Both the position numbers and the translations under genes were made by a program. DNA of 34,091 nt from Alphaproteobacteria bacterium. GTDB lineage: Bacteria; Pseudomonadota; Alphaproteobacteria; RF32; CAG-239. Within the stretch, counting starts at the first letter, position 1, and each line of letters begins with the position of its first letter. Positions 24,241 through 30,695 of the stretch are shown here, in pieces. The notes beneath the pieces are model-generated. The model was not told the origin of the DNA and searched no databases. It saw only the letters and a program-made list of their open reading frames with translations. The DNA is taken from NCBI GenBank assembly GCA_017480995.1, contig JAFUQJ010000018.1, positions 1 through 34,091 on the forward strand, written 5' to 3'.

Positions 24241-25006
24241 TGTTAAACTGCGCGATGTCTCCGGGACGAATCTTGGTATTGGAATAGCGCATGTTTCCGG
24301 TTTCGATGACAAATCGCTGCCGTCCGGTAAGTTGCGCGGCAAGATCATAGAAGTCGCGCGCCGGCATTTCCTGCCGCTGCGGATTCATCAAATACAAAAT
24401 GCAGCCCTGCGTTCGCTCGGCCACGCCGCAGCGCGCTCTGCCTTTGGGAACTTCCGGGTTGACAACCACGCCCTGCAAACCGTTGCGCACGACTTTTTCT
24501 TCCGAGAAAAGAACTTTGGAGGTAATAATTCCCACAAAAAACAGCAGGGCGCCGAGCATGATTAAAATCTTTTTGGTCAGGTACGGCGGAATGTCTGACG
24601 CCGGTACAAAAGGCTCATTGGTTTCTTCGACAATGTCGTCATCCGGCTGCTGCGCGGGCAAATCCTCTTCTCCCAAAAAACGCCGCGGCGCATTGCTGCC
24701 CGAAAGCGGAGCGCTCTTGGCCGGAAGCGTCTCTTCGTCCAGATAGGCGTCCAGATTAAAGGCATCGTCGTTATTGCCGCCTTTGGAAATAAAAGGATTG
24801 CTGAAACCCGGATTTTTGGGCGCCGCGAAGGGATCCGCCGGTTTGCCGCCGGCTGCGGCCGGATTGGCGTTGTTTCCCGTTTGCCCGCCGCCGGCCGGAG
24901 CCGAACCCATTGGTCGCTGCGGCATGCGGTTAATCGGTCTCTTAACCTTTTTGAGCATCGGTCGCTGCTGCGTATTTTGATTGGAGCTGTTGTTATCCGT
25001 TTCCAT
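24227..25006 (-). CDS. Bitopic membrane protein, function unknown
   Basis: A 259-residue protein. ATG 25006 has AAAGG 8 bases upstream; a TTG at 25012 is also possible. The first 145 residues are disordered and cytoplasmic in style: Gln/Asn/Pro/Gly-rich with a basic patch (KKVKRPINR) and an acidic patch. One TM follows (about 146-166, ILIMLGALLFFVGIITSKVLF). The C-terminal 90 residues are probably periplasmic, with two Cys (RCGVAERTQGCILYLMN, a likely disulphide), DFYDLAAQLTGRQRFVIETGN and an end IRPGDIAQFNIPPL reminiscent of LysM-type endings. No family is recognised. It is last in the group with the PilN-like secretin lipoprotein, 18 bases after it, so a linker between that protein and the inner membrane is a reasonable guess. 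Confidence 0.75.
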   Translation of the reverse strand: METDNNSSNQNTQQRPMLKKVKRPINRMPQRPMGSAPAGGGQTGNNANPAAAGGKPADPFAAPKNPGFSNPFISKGGNNDDAFNLDAYLDEETLPAKSAPLSGSNAPRRFLGEEDLPAQQPDDDIVEETNEPFVPASDIPPYLTKKILIMLGALLFFVGIITSKVLFSEEKVVRNGLQGVVVNPEVPKGRARCGVAERTQGCILYLMNPQRQEMPARDFYDLAAQLTGRQRFVIETGNMRYSNTKIRPGDIAQFNIPPL

Positions 25007-25024
25007 CTTCAAAACCTTTGCCGT

Positions 25025-26281
25025 TTAGAGGTTGTTTTCCAAATGTTTGTTTGTTTTCAGCGTTTTGATAATCCGCGGCACCATAAAGACGATTGTTTCG
25101 GATTTAGGCTTTTTTACGCCGAAAATGCCGTTGGGCAGCCCGATGATCAAAAAGTTCTCGCCGAGTTTGCTGCGCACGTCAAAACTGGTTATTTCGCCGT
25201 CGCGGGATTCCAAGGTCAGGTCGGTGAAAATCTTGTCATTTTGCTCAAAAGAGGCTTTTGCAAGAATTGAAAGGTCGGCCTCTTTGGAAGTCCGTGCCGC
25301 GCATTTTCCGATGTCAAAGCGCGAGAACCAGACGTTGGGCACGACGAATTTTCCCTCGGCGACCGGTTCCACCCGCGCCTGCTGCCCCAAAAAGGCGTTC
25401 AAAGTACCGACATTAATGTCGTTGGAGGTTGTCAGCACGCGGCCGAGGACGCCGGTGCGCGAACTTTTGATGGCGCCGAATTCAAAGACGCTGGTCATTG
25501 CCTGCCAGTCGATGTCTTTGTCGTTGTGCGGATAAAGCGTAAAGACGCGCACGTCAAAGGCAATCAAAATCGGGTTTTCTTCAAAGTAGTTAATCAGGTT
25601 GAGAACCTGGTTTTTGAGCTCGTAATCGGCATTGAAAGTGATTGAGTAATCGTCAAAATCCGCGGTAAAGTCAGTGATCCCGGCGCCGCGCAGAACGTCG
25701 AGGATTGCCAGCAGTATCGGCCGCGACTGCGGTACATAAAGGCTGAAATTGGCCTTGCGCGAAATCCGCAGCGTTTTGTTGTTGGCATTGTAGGTATAAT
25801 AAATTTCTGCCGCTTCGGTAATCATGTCGATGACTTCCGAAAGCTCGCCGCGCAGATTTTCGGCGGAAATGCTGGCATACGGCGCGTCTTTTGCCACCAG
25901 TTTGATGCCGGCTTCTTTGGTCAGCTTGAGCAGGGCTTTTTCAGCCGGCATTGTCTCAAAGGAAAACCCGGTTACCTCAAACCGCGGCAGCAGGTCGTTG
26001 GTTCCGTTGCGAACCATGTTAAACGCCGTCAGGTTATAAGGGATGGTCGAAATCATCTGCTGGGTGTTCCAGTTGACCGAACAGCGCAGCGGGCTTTCCA
26101 AATCAAGCTGATTGGCGCCTTGGGGCGTCCGGATGTCGGGATATTTCGGTTCTTCGATTTTGGCACTGTACACCGGCGTTTTGGGCTGTGCCTGAACAGG
26201 CTCTTTCTGCCAGGCTCCGCAGGAAGTCAGTCCCAAAACGGCCATTGCCAATATAATACGGGAAGCGTTTTTGAAAATCAT
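25025..26281 (-). CDS. Secretin-like outer-membrane lipoprotein, PilN/BfpB-like
   Basis: A 418-residue lipoprotein with lipobox LTSC (Cys about 21). The middle has secretin N-domain features: FSFETMPAEKALLKLTKEAGIKLV, LRGELSEVIDMITEAAEIYYTY with LRISRKANFSLYVP, and a further domain around ITFNADYELKNQVLNLINYFEENPI. The last 150 residues follow a short secretin core: SSRTGVLGRVLTTSNDINVG, then FTDLTLESRDGEITSFDVRSKLGENFLIIGLPNG and the terminal TIVFMVPRII. This resembles the type IVb pilus secretin lipoprotein family (PilN of R64, BfpB) but is shorter than the roughly 550 residues I remember for those. Its start overlaps the upstream stop in ATGA. No prepilin, PilQ/PilR or pilus ATPase is in the window, so its partner is probably the T4SS. 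The call rests on pattern, not on a search. Confidence 0.72.
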   Translation of the reverse strand: MIFKNASRIILAMAVLGLTSCGAWQKEPVQAQPKTPVYSAKIEEPKYPDIRTPQGANQLDLESPLRCSVNWNTQQMISTIPYNLTAFNMVRNGTNDLLPRFEVTGFSFETMPAEKALLKLTKEAGIKLVAKDAPYASISAENLRGELSEVIDMITEAAEIYYTYNANNKTLRISRKANFSLYVPQSRPILLAILDVLRGAGITDFTADFDDYSITFNADYELKNQVLNLINYFEENPILIAFDVRVFTLYPHNDKDIDWQAMTSVFEFGAIKSSRTGVLGRVLTTSNDINVGTLNAFLGQQARVEPVAEGKFVVPNVWFSRFDIGKCAARTSKEADLSILAKASFEQNDKIFTDLTLESRDGEITSFDVRSKLGENFLIIGLPNGIFGVKKPKSETIVFMVPRIIKTLKTNKHLENNL

Positions 26282-26811
26282 TGCTTTGTTCCTTGAGGCG
26301 TCGGCGCAGGCCTCTGCGGCGCGGGAGCCGCGGCGGGCTGGTTTTCCGATTTATGCAGGAGCTTCTCGACCACCTGGTCCATCGACATGCCGGCGCCGAC
26401 CGTCGGATCGACGGATTTGTCCTGCGCGCCGAGCGCTTCTTTAAACTTTTTGAGTTCGTCTTTGTCTTGTTTAATCATGTCGGGAGAAGCGTTGTTTTGC
26501 AGTTCGGTCTTAAATTCTGACAGGTTTTTTTTGAGCGCGTTGATGCCGCCGGCCATTTTCTTTTCGACATACGGATAAAGCTGCTGATGAGACAGGATAT
26601 ATTCGCCGGTTTCGCTGATTTCTTCAAGCAGGTCGAGAATATAGCCGTAATGCTCGTATTCCTCCATGGCAATATTGCCCTTGCGCACGCACCGGGCGGC
26701 CACGCGCGAAATCGTTCTGTCATAATAGTCTTTCAACAAAATATAGTTGTCGACATACCACAAGTCGTCATTTCGTCCTTTGCCGCTGCTGAAAGAATTA
26801 CTCTGTTCCAT
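26278..26811 (-). CDS. Helical cytoplasmic protein, function unknown
   Basis: A 177-residue protein. ATG 26811 has GAGGAG 6 bases upstream, better than the TTG at 26829. It has no signal peptide or TM. It is helical, with DDLWYVDNYILLKDYYDRTISRVAARCVRKG, a central YEHYGYILDLLEEISETGEYILSHQQ, a charged coiled coil (KKNLSEFKTELQN) and a Pro/Gln/Ala tail. It overlaps the PilN-like gene by 4 bases, so the two are translationally coupled. It could be a cytoplasmic adaptor, chaperone or pilotin-like partner; nothing in the sequence decides. No known family is recognised. Confidence 0.72.
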   Translation of the reverse strand: MEQSNSFSSGKGRNDDLWYVDNYILLKDYYDRTISRVAARCVRKGNIAMEEYEHYGYILDLLEEISETGEYILSHQQLYPYVEKKMAGGINALKKNLSEFKTELQNNASPDMIKQDKDELKKFKEALGAQDKSVDPTVGAGMSMDQVVEKLLHKSENQPAAAPAPQRPAPTPQGTKQ

Positions 26812-26844
26812 CTTATGCTCCTCGTTCAATACGCTCTCGCTTCT

Positions 26845-26873
26845 AATCTAATTGAGACGGCGTCGTTTGTAAA
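26845..26873 (-). promoter_or_regulatory. Promoter-like element before the 177-residue gene
   Basis: Read on the minus strand: TTTACA (26873-26868), a 17-base spacer, TAGATT (26850-26845), then 33 bases to the ATG. It sits directly after the stop of the preceding gene. The -35 hexamer is identical to that of the element before the 859-residue gene. Prediction only. Confidence 0.35.
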
Positions 26874-26879
26874 TTGATT

Positions 26880-29459
26880 TTAATCTTTTATAACACCCTT
26901 TTGATACGGATCGTCCTCGGCGCCGGCCGCGGAATCCGTAATGCTCAGGTTATAGGCGGCTCCCTGCGGCAGTGTATTGGCCGAAATCGTTGCGCCGTCA
27001 AAACTCGGATTCTGATAGAACAAGTCGCCGCAGCAGACGGCTGACTGCTGCAGGATCGGTTCCAGATTGTCGTTGCCGTAATTGATGTTGGCCGCTTCGG
27101 GTTCGTCCTCAATATATTCCCAAACCCATTCTTCGCCTTCGCCGTCGGAAGCGCCGCTCTCGGTGTCAACAGCCTCTTCCGCGTCGTCAAACGCGGCTGC
27201 AGCAGCCGGAGCCGTCTTGGTTTCCGCTTCTCCGCTGCCGAAGCCCCAGTCGTCGGCGGAAAATTCGTTGTCCGCAAGGACAGGCGCAAAATCGGAAGCC
27301 TCGGCGGAGCTTTCTTCTTCAACCGAGCCGAGCCAGTTGGCGCCGATGTTTTCATCCGCGGTTGTGTTAATAAAATCGTCGTCGGTGTCGTCAAGACCGA
27401 GCTCTTCGTCCGACGGCAGCTCGTCCATCGGCGGGGCCGAGGCGGTCATCGCACTCAGAATATCGCGTTCGCCGTCGGTTTCGTCTCTTGCTTCCGGAGC
27501 TGTTTCTTCGACCGGAACTTCTTCAATCATGTCGGGTGCGGTCTCGCTTTCCGTTGTCAGCGGAAAATCCTCGTCCGGCAGAGCGATGTCCGTGTCCGCC
27601 AGCTCAATTTCCGCTGCCGGAGCCGCCAAAACTTCGCTTAATTCCGCTTCCGCAGATTTTTTCTTTTTTTTCTTCTTCGGCGCGGGTTCTTCCGTGACAT
27701 CCGCGGCCGAAAACGTTTCTGCGGCCGGAATATCGGGCTGTTCCGCCGCTTCTTCCGGTTGGTCGTCGGCCAGTTCGAACAACGGCGCGGCCTGAGCTGC
27801 CGGTTCTTCGGCGGGGGCCTCGTCTTTGTCGGGCGAAATGCCTTTTGTTTCAAACGTTTCCGGAGCCGGCTGCAGATGCGGCAGATTGTCGCTCATCCGC
27901 ACATGCCGCGGCGGCGTGATTTCCGAAATGTCGATAATGTCGTCGATTTCGGGTTCCCCGACCGGGCCGTGTCCGTGCGCAAACGGACGGTTGTAAGCGC
28001 CGGACGAATTCTCGGCGGCCGTATTGGCCGGCGTCTGTACGATGACCGGATTCGCCTTGAGCGCCTCAATCAGGCTCTGGGTTGAAAGTTTTTGGCTTTC
28101 TTTAAGCGCAAGCGTAATCATCGAGCCGAGTTCTTCGGTCTGCGATTTTGCCATCTCGCGGTAAAGTTCGGATTGTGTGGCGACCGCGTCTTGCAGCATT
28201 TTGCCGATTTTTTCGCCGTCAAAATCAAAGTTGGCCGCAATTGGTGTCGCAGCCGAAACCGGCGCTGCCGCCGGAACCGCAGCGGGAGCGGCCGGAGCAG
28301 TCGCAAAGGCGGATTCGGGAAGGGAAACGCTGATTTGCAGATTGGCCAGTTTTTCGACAATCTGGTTCAGCTGCTGCGAATAGTCGGTCGTGTTAATCTG
28401 AATGTTGTTGGCGTTGTTGCTGCTGGCCGCGGCGTTGCCGGAATTTTGGTTCAGCGTGTTGTGCTGAACCATAAAATTCATCATCTGCTGTTGAGATTCG
28501 TTTATCAGTCTGGCGATTTCGAGCGTGTCGTTTTTTTGGCGTTCGCTCAAAACAGCAATCGTTTTGCCGAAGTTTTCCTGCGAATTCAAAATTGCCTGGC
28601 TGATTTGCTTGAAGCCGTCTTCGCTGAGCGCCGCCGGTGCCGGCTGGGGAGCTTGGGCAGGGGCGGCCGCTTTGGTCGAAATCGCTTCTGCGGCGGCCTC
28701 AACCTTGCCGAGCCTCTGCGCCAGCTGTTGCTGACCGCTGACCAGAACCTTAATCAGATTCTGCGTCTCGTCGCTGGCCGCGGCAAGCGCAGCCTGCGGC
28801 TGACCGGACGCGGCCGCTATTTTTTTCTCAGATTCGCTGATAGCCTTGTATATGCTTTGCATTTCCTGCCGCTGCTGGGCGCTCTCGTTTTGCAGAACTT
28901 TGACGATTTGCAGCTGCGTCTGCCCGAGCGTCTGGATAATATTGCGGATGTCGTCTTTCTGCGCGGCGTTGTTTTTCTGCATCGCGTCGGCCAGCGTTGC
29001 CGCGAATGTGGCGGCAAAATCTTTGTCCAGCGAGAGTTTGGAGGGGGCTGCCGCAATTACGCCCGCCGCGGGAGCCGCGGCCGCCGGTGCCGCCTGTATC
29101 TTGGCGGTGGCCTGGGCCTGAGCTTCGGCCAGAGCGGTTGCCAGAATCTTTGCTTTGGATACTTCTTCGTCGTCAACGTTTGCGGCCGTCGGCGCTTTGG
29201 ATTTCTCAACGCCTTCTTTCTCGGCCAGTTCGTCAACATAGTCCTGAAGCAGGGCGCCGCCCGGCAGCGAGCCGAACAGACCGCGGATATCGGCCGGCAG
29301 CTCCAGCAGCATTTTGTTAAAGGCAGCCTTGCGTTCCGGCGTAAAGATGTGAATCTGCCGGTAAATGTTCAAAAAGCGCTGCGCAATGACGACCGGATCT
29401 TCTTCTCCGTTTCGCTGGGCCTTGCGGCGCGCTTCCGCTGCTTTGTCAATTTCTGCCAT
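26880..29459 (-). CDS. Large acidic coiled-coil protein without signal or TM, function unknown
   Basis: An 859-residue protein, apparently cytoplasmic. Residues 1-100 are a compact helical region (QRFLNIYRQIHIFTPERKAAF, LPADIRGLFGSLPGG). Residues about 100-480 are Ala/Gln-rich helices with weak coiled-coil repeats (LGQTQLQIVKVLQNESAQQ, LAQRLGKVEAAAEA, SQENFGKTIAVLSERQK). The C-terminal half is very acidic and Pro/Ala-rich, interrupted by a run of seven lysines near residue 600. The last 100 residues regain structure (EWVWEYIEDEPEAANINYGNDN, SAVCCGDLFYQNPSFDG). The start ATG 29459 has only a weak ribosome binding site. Scaffold, substrate or effector are all possible; the C-terminus ends GVIKD and shows no basic VirD4-type export tail. 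It has its own promoter-like element. Confidence 0.75.
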   Translation of the reverse strand: MAEIDKAAEARRKAQRNGEEDPVVIAQRFLNIYRQIHIFTPERKAAFNKMLLELPADIRGLFGSLPGGALLQDYVDELAEKEGVEKSKAPTAANVDDEEVSKAKILATALAEAQAQATAKIQAAPAAAAPAAGVIAAAPSKLSLDKDFAATFAATLADAMQKNNAAQKDDIRNIIQTLGQTQLQIVKVLQNESAQQRQEMQSIYKAISESEKKIAAASGQPQAALAAASDETQNLIKVLVSGQQQLAQRLGKVEAAAEAISTKAAAPAQAPQPAPAALSEDGFKQISQAILNSQENFGKTIAVLSERQKNDTLEIARLINESQQQMMNFMVQHNTLNQNSGNAAASSNNANNIQINTTDYSQQLNQIVEKLANLQISVSLPESAFATAPAAPAAVPAAAPVSAATPIAANFDFDGEKIGKMLQDAVATQSELYREMAKSQTEELGSMITLALKESQKLSTQSLIEALKANPVIVQTPANTAAENSSGAYNRPFAHGHGPVGEPEIDDIIDISEITPPRHVRMSDNLPHLQPAPETFETKGISPDKDEAPAEEPAAQAAPLFELADDQPEEAAEQPDIPAAETFSAADVTEEPAPKKKKKKKSAEAELSEVLAAPAAEIELADTDIALPDEDFPLTTESETAPDMIEEVPVEETAPEARDETDGERDILSAMTASAPPMDELPSDEELGLDDTDDDFINTTADENIGANWLGSVEEESSAEASDFAPVLADNEFSADDWGFGSGEAETKTAPAAAAAFDDAEEAVDTESGASDGEGEEWVWEYIEDEPEAANINYGNDNLEPILQQSAVCCGDLFYQNPSFDGATISANTLPQGAAYNLSITDSAAGAEDDPYQKGVIKD

Positions 29460-29486
29460 CGGTTGTCTTCAGGTTAAACTTTATCC

Positions 29487-29516
29487 ATAATACCGATTTT
29501 AAAGAAATGATGTAAA
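29487..29516 (-). promoter_or_regulatory. Promoter-like element before the 859-residue gene
   Basis: Read on the minus strand: TTTACA (29516-29511), an 18-base spacer, TATTAT (29492-29487), about 28 bases before the ATG at 29459. It lies just downstream of the terminator of the preceding regulator gene, so it is the natural start of a separate transcription unit covering 29.5 down to 24.2 kb. Prediction from sequence only. Confidence 0.45.
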
Positions 29517-29532
29517 TTTCTGGTTAATAAAA

Positions 29533-29562
29533 ACGAAAAAAGCTCCGCAAAACGGAGCTTTT
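29533..29562 (-). terminator. Intrinsic terminator after the XRE regulator
   Basis: Stem AGCTCCG (29541-29547) / CGGAGCT (29553-29559) with a 5-base loop, extended by A-T pairs on both sides. On the minus strand it is followed by TTTTTTCGTTTTT, a good U-tract. It starts 20 bases past the regulator's stop. It marks the boundary between the regulator unit and the 859-residue gene. Confidence 0.85.
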
Positions 29563-29581
29563 GACAGGGGTTTCGCGGGTT

Positions 29582-30553
29582 CTAGAGGCTGATGAAAACA
29601 ACCTTGTGAACTTTTTGCAGATCGTTGTTGCTCAGTTCGATTTTTTCTTCGGGATTCCAGCGGATTCCGTAGAGCATGCCCTGATCGTCTTCGCGAACGG
29701 AAACAATCGCCGCTTCGTTTTCGGAAAGGTAATAAACCGCAATGTCGCCGACGCTGACCACTTCCTGCGGATTGACATACAGAATGGAGCGGCTCGGCAG
29801 CAGCGAACCGAGACGGCGCGTGCACAAGGTTACGGCATAAGCGTCTTTTTTGCCGTTCAGCTGGGCCGGACGGAAGACCTTTTTGATTTCTTCTTTAAAA
29901 TCAATGATGATATTGCCGTTTTTGCCGGCGGCACCGTAAACCGGAACGCGCGAATTGTCCTGCGCGCTGGCGCCGAAAGAGGCGATTGCGCCGCGCGGAT
30001 TGGACAACAGTTTGTATTTTGCGTCGTTACGCTGAATGATTTCTTCCAGCATGCCCTTTTCATCCAGACTCTTGATTTCTTTTTTGAGTTCGTCCAAGGG
30101 CATCTGCAGGGCTTTGGCAATGTTTTTGAGCTCTTTGTCGGAGACTTCTCTTTGTCCCATTTCGATACGGTGGTATACGGACAAGGTCATGTCGGCGCTT
30201 TCGGCCACTTCTATCAGGGTGAGGTTTTTGTCGTTGCGGATCTGCCGCAGTCCGGCGCCGAGCGTTTTCAAGCCGGTTTTTTCATTGATTTTGTTGCGGC
30301 GTTCCTGCTCGCGGCGCCAGGCCTGAACGATTTCTTCCTGAGAATTTTGCTCGTTGACAAACAAATCCTGCAACGGACAGTCCAAGAACTCGGCGACGCG
30401 CACCAGCTGCTCCTGATCCACCCGGCGATATCCTTTTTCGATTTTGGAAATTGCCGACAGGCTGACGTTCAGATGATCGGCCAGTTCCTGCATGGAGCGG
30501 CCGCGCAGGCGGCGATACATTCTGATTTGATTCGGGAAAATAATTTCTTCCAT
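29582..30553 (-). CDS. XRE-family regulator with two HTH domains and an S24/LexA-like C-terminal domain
   Basis: A DNA-binding transcriptional regulator of 323 residues. ATG 30553 has GAGGA 8 bases upstream and starts the first HTH cleanly, so it is preferred over the 30607 start. HTH 1 spans about residues 9-62 (MQELADHLNVSLSAISKIEKG); HTH 2 about 100-155 (LTLIEVAESADMTLSVYHRIEMG). Residues about 200-323 look like a phage-repressor S24 domain (RVPVYGAAGKNG, LGSLLPSRSILYVNP, VGDIAVYYLSENEAAIV). The Ser position is LGSLLP, not GDSMxP, and where the catalytic Lys is expected I see YGIRWNP, so self-cleavage is doubtful. A domain used for dimerisation or ligand sensing is likelier. It is flanked by T4SS genes and so is a candidate regulator of the locus; that link is inference. 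Confidence 0.88.
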   Translation of the reverse strand: MEEIIFPNQIRMYRRLRGRSMQELADHLNVSLSAISKIEKGYRRVDQEQLVRVAEFLDCPLQDLFVNEQNSQEEIVQAWRREQERRNKINEKTGLKTLGAGLRQIRNDKNLTLIEVAESADMTLSVYHRIEMGQREVSDKELKNIAKALQMPLDELKKEIKSLDEKGMLEEIIQRNDAKYKLLSNPRGAIASFGASAQDNSRVPVYGAAGKNGNIIIDFKEEIKKVFRPAQLNGKKDAYAVTLCTRRLGSLLPSRSILYVNPQEVVSVGDIAVYYLSENEAAIVSVREDDQGMLYGIRWNPEEKIELSNNDLQKVHKVVFISL

Positions 30554-30645
30554 CTGAGAATTCCTCACAACAATATGATACCAATATCTGCTGATAATAG
30601 TAATCATTGCAAAATATTAATCAAGAAAATAGTACAAAAAAAGAC

Positions 30646-30679
30646 AATTTGTGTACAAATTTTGTTGCTATTGTGTCAA
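30646..30679 (-). promoter_or_regulatory. Promoter with candidate operator before the XRE regulator
   Basis: On the minus strand a perfect TTGACA (30679-30674) stands 17 bases past the VirB6-like stop. The -10 position (about 30657-30652) is poor, but it is covered by an inverted repeat AATTTG-4-CAAATT (30646-30661). An inverted repeat over the -10 of a regulator gene is the usual layout for autorepression. The leader to the ATG is about 95 bases, AT-rich and otherwise empty. Confidence 0.4.
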
Positions 30680-30695
30680 GAAATTCCGTCTTGTC

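Noticed and set aside
26880-29459. Acidic protein as a VirD4-dependent effector by C-terminal signal
   Set aside because: The last 30 residues are acidic to neutral, without the basic Arg/Lys pattern of known VirB/D4 signals, and no VirD4 is in the window. Kept only as an open possibility.
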